64,000 nt of DNA from a virus. This document shows, in pieces, positions 56,338 through 63,839 of this stretch. Under the pieces are notes generated by a model that did no database searches, was not told where the DNA came from, and saw nothing but the letters and a program-made list of their open reading frames with translations. The stretch lies in IMG/VR virus record IMGVR_UViG_3300004807_000018, positions 18,170-82,169 of that record. One strand, written 5' to 3'. The translations under genes were made by a program, and so were the position numbers. Positions within the stretch are counted from its first letter, which is position 1. Each line of letters opens with the position of its first letter.

Positions 56338-56558
56338 GCAGCGGTTGGGCGAAGTTTCGATACAAGCAAGACCTCGCGCACGAGCGGGCAATGCAAACGC
56401 CGGAAGCTGTTCTGGCAAAGCAAACGCAGGACGACTTGGACGACTTGGAGGAAGGCGTCGTCAGATGCCCTCACTGCGGCAACGTCAACCTTAACCATTC
56501 AACGGAGCTTTGCTTCTACTGCGGGAAGTTCCCAGACGAGGTGGCCAGTGCCAGCTAA
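56334..56558 (+). CDS. Zinc-ribbon protein, 74 aa
   Basis: ATGA overlap with the previous gene. The helical N-part is followed by CPHCGNVNLNHSTELCFYCG, a four-Cys zinc ribbon. Likely nucleic-acid or protein binding. The next gene's GTG lies 11 bases before its end. Confidence 0.72.
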   Translation: MSSGWAKFRYKQDLAHERAMQTPEAVLAKQTQDDLDDLEEGVVRCPHCGNVNLNHSTELCFYCGKFPDEVASAS

Positions 56559-56799
56559 GAAGCCTTTCCCTGTTTATGACCGAAGCATGGGCTACGTCGA
56601 ATACGAACCGGCACAGACGGTGATCATCGCCGGTAGGCCTCGCCACCAAATCATCTACTGCAACGCAGCCGTAGAGCAGGCCTACATCCACGAAGACCGC
56701 ATCAACGATTCCCTTCGCAAGAAGCGCGAAGAAAGGGCTACAGCGGGAACGACGGCCATGGAGGTCTTTGGCCAGCAGTCCGCAAAGGTGAAAGCATGA
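56548..56799 (+). CDS. Small hypothetical protein, 83 aa
   Basis: GTG start at 56548. The product (MPAKKPFPVYDRSMGYVEYE, VIIAGRPRHQIIYCNAAVEQ) has a beta-rich N-part and a basic helical C-part. Its TGA overlaps the next ATG. No family recognised. Confidence 0.62.
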   Translation: MPAKKPFPVYDRSMGYVEYEPAQTVIIAGRPRHQIIYCNAAVEQAYIHEDRINDSLRKKREERATAGTTAMEVFGQQSAKVKA

Positions 56800-57563
56800 A
56801 CCTGAACGAGATTAAAGAACGCGGGATCCTGATGAGTGCCCCGATGGCGCTCGCGATTGCCGAAGACCGGAAGACGATAACCAGGCGCGTCACGAAGCCG
56901 CAGCCGAAACCAGGTGACTTCAACCATTGAGTCCTCACCAGAGCCTATGACTGGCAGATCGACGATCAGGGATTCCTGCACGGCTTAGTGGCCGGCGATC
57001 ATGGCTACGAACCCACGACGATGAAGTGCCCATACGGCAGACCCGGTGACCACCTGTGGATCAAGGAAACCTGGACGACAGAAGGCGCTGACGCTCGCCG
57101 GAAGTTCATGGAGAGCGGTGCCATCTCTCCGGAGATCTTATACCGTGCGGATACTGAAACGGCGCGAAAGCTGGGCGACACCTGGAAATGGAACTCTGCG
57201 CTGTTCATGCCTCGCTGGGCCGCGCGATCGACGCGCGAGATCGTTGCCATCCGCGTTGAGAGGGTCCAGCAGATCACCGAAGCCGATGCTCTGGCTGAAG
57301 GCATCCAGATGCACGATGGGCGTTATGGGTTCGGCCCTGACTGCCACAAGTACCACTGGTGCTCACCGGTCCTTGCTTACCGCGAGTTGTGGGATTTCAT
57401 CAACGACTGCCGCAAGCCCGTAAAAGGTCTTGATGGGCAGATCAGTCACTACGTCAGCTACCCCTGGGAGGACGTTCAATACACGCTCGACTACAAGGGC
57501 AAGCCCTGGTACGTCGTCGGCAACCCGTGGGTGTGGGTGATCCAGTTCGGGAGGATTTCATGA
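56796..57563 (+). pseudogene. ASCH-like protein gene with in-frame TGA
   Basis: ATG 56796 starts MNLNEIKERGILMSAPMALA and KTITRRVTKPQPK, the start of a common phage ASCH-type protein ('MKERPILFsapMvrAIlaGrKTqTRRv.kpQP'). Codon 45 is TGA (56928-56930), after which the same frame continues without a break: YDWQIDDQGFLHGLVAGDHG, GRPGDHLWIKETW, FMPRWAARSTREIVAIRVER and a final GNPWVWVIQFGRIS. All expected blocks are present on both sides. Either a nonsense mutation (for example from TGG or CGA), a sequencing error or readthrough. TGA is the normal stop elsewhere here. Confidence 0.82.
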
Positions 57564-57955
57564 ACAAGGTTAGTTGGTTTGGTTTTGTAGTCCTGATGCT
57601 TTCCACGGGAGTACTCGGAGGCGTAATTGCTGCCGTGATCATCTTTGCCGGTTTCGATGAAGCGGCAAGTCGTGCGTTTCGCGAAACGGTTGCTGCGAAA
57701 AGCGCTCCAGTAGCGCCAACTAAGCAAACGCGCACCTGGTGGGTTGGCGCGACGATGGATGAGGTGCTTTCGATAGAAGGCACACCGACCGAACAGTTCT
57801 ATTCAGACGGAGAGATGACCGGTTGGAGGTACGGGAATTACCCTCAGTCGGCCTTTGTCGTGTTTAGGAACGGTCGCGTAAATACCTTTGACAACCATGC
57901 GGGCATCCTGCACGTCAAAGCCCCGATTGGATCCACAGCGGGGAGGCACAAGTAA
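57560..57955 (+). CDS. Membrane-anchored SmpA/BamE-like protein, 131 aa
   Basis: ATGA overlap. N-terminal helix FGFVVLMLSTGVLGGVIAAV IIFA, then a periplasmic-type part with WWVGATMDEVLSIEGTPTEQ and WRYGNYPQSAFVVFRNGRVN, the 'G.t.deV...lG.P....W.Yg...v.F.nGrV' pattern of SmpA/OmlA-like domains. Role in phage unknown; it may alter the host envelope. Confidence 0.7.
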   Translation: MNKVSWFGFVVLMLSTGVLGGVIAAVIIFAGFDEAASRAFRETVAAKSAPVAPTKQTRTWWVGATMDEVLSIEGTPTEQFYSDGEMTGWRYGNYPQSAFVVFRNGRVNTFDNHAGILHVKAPIGSTAGRHK

Positions 57956-58296
57956 TGTCGAACCGTACAAAGCTTTTCTGGACCAACGTGTTCATCGCTG
58001 TTGCGGCGACTATCGCCGTCTACAACCTCGTATCGGTGGTCCTGAAGCGCAGCCACGATCCTAACATTGGCCCTTGCTTGATCAGGTCCACGCCTGATGG
58101 CTCGGACATGTCCATCAGCAACTGCGCGATCGAAGTAGTGAAGGGCGCTCCTCAAGGCGAAGTGCGTTACCACCTTGGCAGTACGGATGGCAGCAGTCCC
58201 GTGTCCATCGCGATCGACAGAGCAAACGTCGATATTCTCGATAGCCCCAAAGCGGCTTTACGCGCCGGAGAAACCCTCAGGAGCCTAGAAAAGTGA
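57955..58296 (+). CDS. Membrane-anchored hypothetical protein, 113 aa
   Basis: ATG overlaps the previous TAA. N-terminal helix FWTNVFIAVAATIAVYNLVS VVL then a soluble domain (STPDGSDMSISNCAIEVVKG, GSSPVSIAIDRANVDILDSP). No family recognised. Coupled to the HAD gene by GTGA. Confidence 0.65.
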   Translation: MSNRTKLFWTNVFIAVAATIAVYNLVSVVLKRSHDPNIGPCLIRSTPDGSDMSISNCAIEVVKGAPQGEVRYHLGSTDGSSPVSIAIDRANVDILDSPKAALRAGETLRSLEK

Positions 58297-58976
58297 GCAC
58301 TTCTGGATGGGTTGGGGTGGACCTCGATGGCACGCTTGCGCACTACGGCGGTTGGACTGGTGGGATTGGCGAGCCGATCCAGCCCATGGTCGAACTCGTG
58401 AAGAAGCTACTTGCCGAAGGCACTGAGGTTCGTATCTTCACGGCGCGGGTAGCAGCCACCGGCCTTGACGTCCCTGGAGTGGGCGAGACGCTGTTCAACC
58501 AGGTCGCGGAACAAACCAGGCTGATCCAGGACTGGTGTGAAAAGCACATCGGCCAGCGATTGCATGTCACGGCGACGAAGGATTTCGCGTGCATCCAGAT
58601 CTACGACGACCGAGCGATTCAAGTCGAGTTCAACACGGGACGGATCGTAAACGACGTGGTTGGAACTCAACGCAACGCGTTGCACGAGTTCGTGAATGCT
58701 GCGTCCAGGGCTGCCAAAAGCAACGAACTCAAAGACCTGGTTCGGATGTGGACAGAGCTAGGAATCAAGCATCAGGTTCCATCGATGGTGCTCCGTAAGG
58801 GCCAGATCTGGGTCAGCCGCATTGGTACGGTCAGCATCGAGATCGCAGGCCTAGAGCCCGGGACAAGTGATACGTGGGGCTGCCGGGTGCTGGGATCCGG
58901 TCACATGACGCGAATGTCAGGTGTGTACATCCTGAGCGCCTACAGTTTGAAGCCTAAGGAGAGCGCCACTTGCTGA
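58293..58976 (+). CDS. HAD-like hydrolase, 227 aa
   Basis: GTG start (GTGA overlap). Motif I DLDGTLAHYGG (residues 9-13 core), motif II-like IFTARVAA, and the late acidic motif YDDRAIQVEFNTG. This is the pattern of phage 'HAD hydrolase' proteins that may act as phosphatases on nucleotides. The C-terminal 85 residues (LKDLVRMWTELGIKHQVPSM, VSRIGTVSIEIAGLEPGTSD) are an added domain of unknown use. Confidence 0.82.
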   Translation: MSTSGWVGVDLDGTLAHYGGWTGGIGEPIQPMVELVKKLLAEGTEVRIFTARVAATGLDVPGVGETLFNQVAEQTRLIQDWCEKHIGQRLHVTATKDFACIQIYDDRAIQVEFNTGRIVNDVVGTQRNALHEFVNAASRAAKSNELKDLVRMWTELGIKHQVPSMVLRKGQIWVSRIGTVSIEIAGLEPGTSDTWGCRVLGSGHMTRMSGVYILSAYSLKPKESATC

Positions 58977-59197
58977 CAACGATCACACGGGCGTTCATGT
59001 GGCTGATCCTATGGATCTGGCTTGTGCCTGCCGCCAAAGTCCTTGAGGTCTTTGGGTTCTCAAGTGTTCTTGCCATCGCTTGCGACGTCAGCGACGACGA
59101 CACCGAAACGGCCTACGCCGTCACTGGTCGCGAGCACCTGCTTGTTGAGTTGCTCGAAGAGCAATTGAAAGTCCTAAGACAGGCGGTGAATTCCTGA
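58970..59197 (+). CDS. Small membrane protein, 75 aa
   Basis: TTG start at 58970, inside the end of the HAD gene. N-terminal helix (AFMWLILWIWLVPAAKVLEV FGF) and an acidic tail with a coiled-coil-like end (LLVELLEEQLKVLRQAVNS). Its TGA overlaps the next ATG. Unknown. Confidence 0.58.
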   Translation: MLTTITRAFMWLILWIWLVPAAKVLEVFGFSSVLAIACDVSDDDTETAYAVTGREHLLVELLEEQLKVLRQAVNS

Positions 59198-59316
59198 TGG
59201 CAGCTCCTAACCTCTTCCACGTTGACGAGCGGCTCATTGAGGGTCAAGTCACGATCGACCGCGAGACCGGTCGGTGGGTGCTCGACTGCAAAGGCACGGG
59301 AAGGACATACGCATGA
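59197..59316 (+). CDS. Small hypothetical protein, 39 aa
   Basis: ATG overlaps the previous TGA. Product MAAPNLFHVDERLIEGQVTI then DRETGRWVLDCKGTGRTYA. A short following frame (59313-59363) carries AGGAGG for the next gene and is probably only a leader. Confidence 0.5.
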   Translation: MAAPNLFHVDERLIEGQVTIDRETGRWVLDCKGTGRTYA

Positions 59317-59366
59317 GCAACGCGTGGCCAAAGCTCCCGATGCTCTTTCAGGAGGCTGGTTAGACC

Positions 59367-59765
59367 TTGGGTTCGGTGCCTCCACACGTCGAGGTGCTTG
59401 CGCTTGACCCTGCTGGGGTCAAGCGGGCTCTTTCGTTGCGGTCTGCTGAAGAGGCGCGTAAACTATGGCTCGATCCGACGTTTCCGGGTATCGAGGATGG
59501 TTCGCGCCAACTGGTAGACGCTGACGACCTCAGGGACTGGTGGAAACGGCGAAAGGATCAACTTCGAGCGAAGCGCCATGCCTCCGAAAAAGCCGTCCAA
59601 GCCCCGGAAGCCGAACCTCTCAAGGAAGAACCGCAAAGAGATCAAGCGGTTGGTAACGCTGGCGGACGGCTCGACTATTCGCAAGTCATATTACGGCGAG
59701 ACGGAACAAGAAGCGGAGTCAAAGTGGCGCGAGGAGACAGGGCAGCTTCCGCTACAAGGCGATGA
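59367..59765 (+). CDS. Excisionase-like HTH protein, 132 aa
   Basis: TTG start with AGGAGG 14 bases upstream (59349-59354 region). VKRALSLRSAEEARKLWLDP TFPGIE... RQLVDADDLRDWWKRRKDQL fits a MerR/excisionase-type winged HTH in which the last helix reads 'r.vd.ddL..Ww.r'. The last 60 residues overlap the integrase gene in another frame and may be weakly constrained. Placed just before int, as xis genes often are. Confidence 0.62.
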   Translation: MGSVPPHVEVLALDPAGVKRALSLRSAEEARKLWLDPTFPGIEDGSRQLVDADDLRDWWKRRKDQLRAKRHASEKAVQAPEAEPLKEEPQRDQAVGNAGGRLDYSQVILRRDGTRSGVKVARGDRAASATRR

Positions 59766-60954
59766 CCCAGGCGATATACCCGGCTCGTTCGCTTGGGTCT
59801 TCTTCAACAAGCTGTTTCCCCTCAAAGTTGGGCTTCGAGATCGATCCATCGAAGACATCCAAACCACCCTTCGGCACGTGCTTCCGCTTCTCGGCACCAC
59901 TCAAGTTTCCCAAATCGACGCAGTCGTAGTCGCCACAACCTGCAACGCGATCGGCTCGAAGATGATCCTCAAGAACCCACGGGCCAAAGACCGCGAGAAG
60001 CATCCTGAAAAGTGGGTCCCCATCAGCGCACGGACCGTCAACAAGTGCAGAGCTCTCATCCTTGAGGTGATGGGAGTGGCCGCAGAAGAGTTTCCACAAA
60101 AGGTCAGGCCCATCACCTCAAAGAGGATCAAGACAAAGAAAGATCCCCCAAAGCGCATTACGATCTACACGCCTCAAATGCTGCGGAGGCTCTATCTGCA
60201 CTCACAGGGACGCGTCTGCGCTCCAGCAGTACTGCTCTATGGATTCTGCGGGCTTCGGCTTCGCGAAGGAGCCGCAGCACATTCTTCATCGCTTACGGAA
60301 AGCGGCAACCTCCGTGTGGAGACGCAGCAAGTCAAAGACAAAAAGCAGACCACGAAAGACTTGAAGTCGGCCAGCAGCTACCGTGTGATACCTCTACCTA
60401 GTGGCGTCCACGAAGAGATGAAGAAGTTCGCGGATCCACCCGGTCCCTTGATTCGTTCGCTCGAGCGAAAGAACAATCTAGGAGGGGACCACGTGCGCGC
60501 CGCGGGCATTGCAGCCTCTCTTACAAGGGCGATGGTTTCCGCTGGACTTCCTGTCGTGAGCACGCACAAGTTACGCCATGCGTTCAGCACATGGCTCGAA
60601 TCGAACGGCTGTCCTCGCAGCGTCCGAAGGGAACTCATGGGGCACGGCGAATCTTCGATCGACGACACGTACAATCACCCCGGCGATGCGGTCATTCGCA
60701 TGTGGCTTGACCGGCTTTGGCAAGCCTCGATGGAACCCGACACCCAGACCTACGCAACTCCGACACGCAAGAGACGCAAGATGTCTCGCCCAGCCGCAGA
60801 AAACCCACGCGCAAAACTCTCTCCAGACCAGGTCAAGGAAATCCGCAACCGTATCGGAAACGAGACAATTGGGTCGATTGCGCGGGCCTTCGGAGTCAGC
60901 CCAAAGGCTATCAGAAACATCCGAGACGGCAAGGCTTGGACCAATTTGTCGTAA
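59578..60954 (+). CDS. int: Tyrosine integrase with C-terminal HTH extension, 458 aa
   Basis: The basic N-terminus (MPPKKPSKPRKPNLSRKNRK) precedes an arm-binding-type segment (VTLADGSTIRKSYYGETEQE). The catalytic domain has Arg in YGFCGLRLREGAAA (near residue 226), HKLRHAF (near 329), MGHGESSIDDTYNH with the likely nucleophile Tyr near 364. The last 50 residues (RAKLSPDQVKEIRNRIGNET, FGVSPKAIRNIRDGKAWTNL) form an extra HTH of the kind seen after HNH endonucleases. It recombines attP with a host tRNA-Gly gene, whose 3' copy lies 60 bases downstream. Confidence 0.92.
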   Translation: MPPKKPSKPRKPNLSRKNRKEIKRLVTLADGSTIRKSYYGETEQEAESKWREETGQLPLQGDDPGDIPGSFAWVFFNKLFPLKVGLRDRSIEDIQTTLRHVLPLLGTTQVSQIDAVVVATTCNAIGSKMILKNPRAKDREKHPEKWVPISARTVNKCRALILEVMGVAAEEFPQKVRPITSKRIKTKKDPPKRITIYTPQMLRRLYLHSQGRVCAPAVLLYGFCGLRLREGAAAHSSSLTESGNLRVETQQVKDKKQTTKDLKSASSYRVIPLPSGVHEEMKKFADPPGPLIRSLERKNNLGGDHVRAAGIAASLTRAMVSAGLPVVSTHKLRHAFSTWLESNGCPRSVRRELMGHGESSIDDTYNHPGDAVIRMWLDRLWQASMEPDTQTYATPTRKRRKMSRPAAENPRAKLSPDQVKEIRNRIGNETIGSIARAFGVSPKAIRNIRDGKAWTNLS

Positions 60955-60967
60955 ATGTTTACGACAA
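60946..60967. repeat. Integrase arm-site inverted repeat
   Basis: TTGTCGTAAA-TG-TTTACGACAA, 10-bp perfect arms, overlapping the integrase stop. Its right half TGTTTACGACAA recurs twice at 61144-61168. Such repeats flanking the att core are probably arm-type binding sites. Confidence 0.7.
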
Positions 60968-61016
60968 GCTTGTTGCGAGTCCCTGGCGTTAAGAAAATGC
61001 TCAGGTTCAAAATTGC

Positions 61017-61080
61017 TGGAGCGGGAGACGGGACTCGAACCCGCGACAGCCTGCTTGGGAAGCAGGCAACCGTGCAACTA
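61017..61080 (-). other. attP core: 3' part of a tRNA-Gly (CCC) gene
   Basis: On the minus strand the sequence holds the T arm (GCGGGTTCGAGTCCCG), anticodon arm CTGC-TTCCCAA-GCAG, part of the D arm, the 3' acceptor strand CTCCCGC and TCCA. No matching 5' acceptor strand (GCGGGAG) exists upstream, so it is not a complete tRNA. It is the piece that restores the host gene upon integration. Confidence 0.8.
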
Positions 61081-61143
61081 TTTAGGTTCACTTTGCAGGT
61101 AGACAGACTCGCTCAGTAACCCATTAGCTTGAATCTGAGATGG

Positions 61144-61168
61144 TGTTTACGACAAATGTTTACGACAA
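61144..61168 (+). repeat. Integrase arm-site direct repeats
   Basis: TGTTTACGACAA at 61144-61155 and 61157-61168, 13 bases apart, identical to the right half of the inverted repeat on the other side of the tRNA core (60956-60967). Confidence 0.7.
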
Positions 61169-61234
61169 GCCCTCGGATGGTCCCGGCTAGTTCACCAACT
61201 GACAATTTTGATGCACACACATAAAATTGTGTTA

Positions 61235-61258
61235 ATTATACGCGATATCGTGTATAAT
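61235..61258 (+). promoter_or_regulatory. Inverted-repeat promoter, twin of the one at 6119-6156
   Basis: ATTATACGCG (61235-61244), ATAT, CGTGTATAAT (61249-61258). Arms match except one base and match the cargo-island operator. TATAAT (61253-61258) ends six bases before ATG 61265, as at 6151-6163. Confidence 0.75.
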
Positions 61259-61264
61259 TAGGAC

Positions 61265-61516
61265 ATGGTTTCACCAATCACCCCAGCCACGGGCTCAGGC
61301 CCGCTCTTCCCAGTAGGCACTCTCGTGCTGAACTTTGGCCAACTCGGCAAGGTTGAAGAGGTCTGCGATAACGGTGACCTCATCCTGTGTTCGGTCGGTC
61401 TATCGGGCGACTGGTCAAAGTGGCGGGCATCGGCCAGCAAGTGCGTGGCGTTGCCCAGCGCCGAGACCACCGTTCGCCATGCCGAGGGCCTGGTTGAGTT
61501 TTGGGTGAGCGCGTGA
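61265..61516 (+). CDS. Leaderless small protein, 83 aa
   Basis: ATG 61265 lies six bases after TATAAT, so the mRNA is probably leaderless. The product (FPVGTLVLNFGQLGKVEEVC DN..., LSGDWSKWRASASKCVALPS) looks like a small beta-barrel (KOW/SH3-like). The next gene's GTG overlaps its stop. Unknown role; shares its operator with the RHH gene at 6163. Confidence 0.72.
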   Translation: MVSPITPATGSGPLFPVGTLVLNFGQLGKVEEVCDNGDLILCSVGLSGDWSKWRASASKCVALPSAETTVRHAEGLVEFWVSA

Positions 61517-61836
61517 AGTGCTCAGCCATTCGCCCCGGCGATGTCGTTGATTTTGGGAGCGGGGCCAAGGTCGCGGTATCGCCAGCCCGAATCTTCGTTG
61601 GCAAAGCCTATTCGATGGGGCGTAGGTGGGATGTCTACGGTATCGATCTCACCCTTTCGGAACCCAAGAAGGACAAGCAAGGGCGGTATAAGGTGGACCG
61701 CTGCGGACACGAGCCATACGCCATCCAGTGCGATTTGACGCTAGGCACCGATGAGGTAAGTCCGCACATCAGTGTGAAGCGTGACGGCATCGAGATGAAT
61801 CGCCACGGCTACGCTGATGCGGGAGCCTACATCTAA
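61513..61836 (+). CDS. Hypothetical protein, 107 aa
   Basis: GTG 61513 overlaps the previous TGA (GTGA). Strand-rich product (KCSAIRPGDVVDFGSGAKVA, GRRWDVYGIDLTLSEPKKDK, CDLTLGTDEVSPHISVKRDG). It follows the same beta-barrel theme as its partner. It ends at the bidirectional hairpin. Unknown. Confidence 0.68.
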   Translation: MKCSAIRPGDVVDFGSGAKVAVSPARIFVGKAYSMGRRWDVYGIDLTLSEPKKDKQGRYKVDRCGHEPYAIQCDLTLGTDEVSPHISVKRDGIEMNRHGYADAGAYI

Positions 61837-61842
61837 GGGATG

Positions 61843-61870
61843 GCTCCAGCCAAAAGCTACTGGCTGGAGC
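61843..61870. terminator. Bidirectional hairpin between converging genes
   Basis: GCTCCAGCCA (61843-61852) and TGGCTGGAGC (61861-61870) are perfect 10-bp arms with loop AAAGCTAC. It overlaps the stop of the leftward secreted-protein gene and follows the rightward gene. Confidence 0.62.
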
Positions 61871-62732
61871 GCGTGAGCGTCAGCGTGGCACCTGCCGGAT
61901 AGGTGCCTGTCGCCTCGATCAGAAAGATGGTGATTCGGTCAGTCGGAACTCCCTGGTCACCTCGTTTCAACTTCCCAACGAGTGCCGGCGTCGGGTTCCA
62001 CTCGATCCACCCTTTGCCCGCGAGATTGTTGTTGTCTCGGTCGCGAAGCATGAACGACCCTCGGGTCCAAACCCTGGCACCCTCGAAGGTGTAGGTCTTG
62101 CCAAACACGGTCATCTTGCCCGTCATTGTTCGCCTGGATCGATCGCCCGTCTCGTCGACCACAAGGGAGTCATGGGCATCTGAATAGGTCCCGTTGATGT
62201 TGATCGCAGGCGACTTCCCGATATAGTAGATGTCGTCACGATAAGCAGTCTGTCCACCAGCATTCCGAAGGTTCAGGCTCAGCACTCCTCGCGAAGCGCC
62301 TGGCGTGATCCGCACCTGACCGGTGTCCGACTCGGTCTCGGGCCGTGGAATAAAGGGCAGCGGGAATGCAGTCCCGAGCAGTGTGCAAGTCGTGGGATTG
62401 AACCCCTTTAACTCATTGGCTGAAAGCCACGAAGCACAATCCGCCTGCCGGTCATTCGGCAGGGAGCCATGGCCAAAAGGGTTATTCCACCCGCAGATCA
62501 TGGTCGTGGAGCTGTCGAATAGACCGTAGTAGCCGCCATTGTCGACGGACTGGAGACTAAACAGACTGAAGTGCCTTCCCTTCACTGTCGCCCAGATCTC
62601 GAACGGCGCTGCAATCACGAACGTGTTGTAGTCACGATCAGCCCAAAGTCCGTTGAGCCCCGGATCCATGGGTTGGGGCGTCTGGCACACCACAGCAGCG
62701 GCAAGCATTGCAATCATGTGAAAGTTATACAT
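61857..62732 (-). CDS. Secreted or virion protein with signal peptide, 291 aa
   Basis: The N-terminus MYNFHMIAMLAAAVVCQTPQ looks like a signal peptide or lipoprotein-like leader (start may be Met6). The body is beta-rich with WADRDYNTFVIAAPFEIWAT, GGYYGLFDSSTTMICGWNNP, two Cys near residue 100-115, and a C-terminal TITLTRSS-type strand. No catalytic motif. It overlaps the sulfotransferase stop by one base. It may be a tail-side or surface protein; unknown. Confidence 0.68.
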   Translation of the reverse strand: MYNFHMIAMLAAAVVCQTPQPMDPGLNGLWADRDYNTFVIAAPFEIWATVKGRHFSLFSLQSVDNGGYYGLFDSSTTMICGWNNPFGHGSLPNDRQADCASWLSANELKGFNPTTCTLLGTAFPLPFIPRPETESDTGQVRITPGASRGVLSLNLRNAGGQTAYRDDIYYIGKSPAININGTYSDAHDSLVVDETGDRSRRTMTGKMTVFGKTYTFEGARVWTRGSFMLRDRDNNNLAGKGWIEWNPTPALVGKLKRGDQGVPTDRITIFLIEATGTYPAGATLTLTRSSQ

Positions 62733-63361
62733 CAGCCGAGGTCCTTATTCGAAAAGGGGATGTGGGCAGGAGAAGGAAAATTGTCCAGCGATGCAAGCTG
62801 ATCAAACTCAAGGAATGTCGGATTGAGCCCAGGCGTCCGCTTTATGACAACCTTGGACATTGTGTCTTCCCAACCCTTCGGTAGACCGAGGAACTTCACG
62901 AGAGCGCCTGCAAATCCTAGAGGTTCTCGAATCATGTCTTCGAACCACAGACATCTGACGTTGCGCACGCCTACGCTCCGCATGCATTCCCGCGTAGCGA
63001 GGCCAATGTCCCTCTCAAGAGACCGAACCAGTCTGTCTTGCGTCCCCACAGAGTTGAAAGCCCCTGGAAACGATTGCTGCAGGAAACGCACGTGAGATTG
63101 CGCCTGGATCGTCGCGTTCCGAGTCATGAGGATCACCTGCGACTGAGGCGCAAATTGCAGTCCTGGGCGCTTTTGCGGATCCAAAACCTTGATGGCTTGA
63201 CCGCCGAAGTCTCGAAAGTCGGATCGACCAAGATTCATCTCTTCGGGCTCGAAGTCTGGCCAATCGCCCGCACAAGGGATTCCGACCGAGTGCAGCATCT
63301 GCATCACGCAAGACATACCGCACCGGCCTAGGCCAGCCACTACGATGCTTGGGGCGCTCAT
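62732..63361 (-). CDS. Sulfotransferase-like protein, 209 aa
   Basis: P-loop-like PAPS site IVVAGLGRCGMSCVMQMLHS at the N-terminus ('sG.pRSGTt.l...L'), then PEEMNLGRSDFRDFGGQAIK V ('N..G.yE'), VILMTRNATIQAQSHVRFLQ ('R.P.d...S') and WFEDMIREPLGFAGALVKFL ('yEdl...P......l..flG'). Length and order fit small sulfotransferases or related transferases. In a phage it could modify a virion glycan, host surface or protein. Its ATG overlaps the previous TGA (ATGA). Confidence 0.75.
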   Translation of the reverse strand: MSAPSIVVAGLGRCGMSCVMQMLHSVGIPCAGDWPDFEPEEMNLGRSDFRDFGGQAIKVLDPQKRPGLQFAPQSQVILMTRNATIQAQSHVRFLQQSFPGAFNSVGTQDRLVRSLERDIGLATRECMRSVGVRNVRCLWFEDMIREPLGFAGALVKFLGLPKGWEDTMSKVVIKRTPGLNPTFLEFDQLASLDNFPSPAHIPFSNKDLG

Positions 63362-63651
63362 TGCTGAACTCTCCCGTGGTCGTTGCTGGCAGGCGTCGAC
63401 GGAGCCAACGTAGGCAAACCCGCCGAGGTGACCGAACAGTTCATGAACGCCAGATCCCTTACCGCGAAAACCTTCGCTATGACGCCATTTTGATCGTCTC
63501 TCAAGGCGTACAAGCCGTCCTTGACCTGGTGAACTTCAATAGTGGGATCCTGCCTTCCGTGGATCCGACCTCTCTGTTGCCCAAATGGAAGCAAGTAAGC
63601 CACCAGTCCTGCACACAGCGCGGCAATCGCCGATTGCAATATGCGGTTCAT
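63358..63651 (-). CDS. Membrane-anchored hypothetical protein, 97 aa
   Basis: ATG 63651 overlaps the RHH gene stop (ATGA). N-terminal helix (MNRILQSAIAALCAGLVAYL L) then a basic and strand-rich part (GRIHGRQDPTIEVHQVKDGL, VIAKVFAVRDLAFMNCSVTS). Longer frame to 63891 overlaps the RHH gene. Unknown. Confidence 0.6.
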   Translation of the reverse strand: MNRILQSAIAALCAGLVAYLLPFGQQRGRIHGRQDPTIEVHQVKDGLYALRDDQNGVIAKVFAVRDLAFMNCSVTSAGLPTLAPSTPASNDHGRVQQ

Positions 63652-63839
63652 GCATTCTCCTTTTTCGGGCCCAGGTCGATGCCCTTGCTCGCGGCAAACT
63701 CGGCGACGGCCATGTCTACGAGCTCCGACTGAGTCACGTCCCGGTGCTGCTCGGCGCTGAGAACACGCTTCAGTTGGTTGATCGTCGTCCGGGTCTTTTC
63801 TGTGACCCGGATGAGCATCTGAATGCGCCTGAGACTCAT
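63648..63839 (-). CDS. RHH-like small protein, 63 aa
   Basis: ATG 63839 overlaps the upstream TGA (TGATG). MLIRVTEKTRTTINQLKRVL and VTQSELVDMAVAEFAASKGI form a strand-helix-helix pattern of ribbon-helix-helix regulators. In a late-type operon it may bind DNA or regulate neighbours. Unknown target. Confidence 0.65.
   Translation of the reverse strand: MSLRRIQMLIRVTEKTRTTINQLKRVLSAEQHRDVTQSELVDMAVAEFAASKGIDLGPKKENA

Noticed and set aside
56928-56930. Genome-wide TGA recoding (Trp or Gly)
   Set aside because: Dozens of coupled genes end in TGA within ATGA/GTGA/TTGA overlaps, so TGA is the normal stop.
59313-59363. 16-residue frame between the 39-residue gene and the excisionase
   Set aside because: Too short to support; its only clear feature is AGGAGG, which serves the next start.
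61017-61080. Complete tRNA-Gly gene
   Set aside because: The 5' acceptor strand does not pair with CTCCCGC and the D arm is incomplete; the part present fits an att core.
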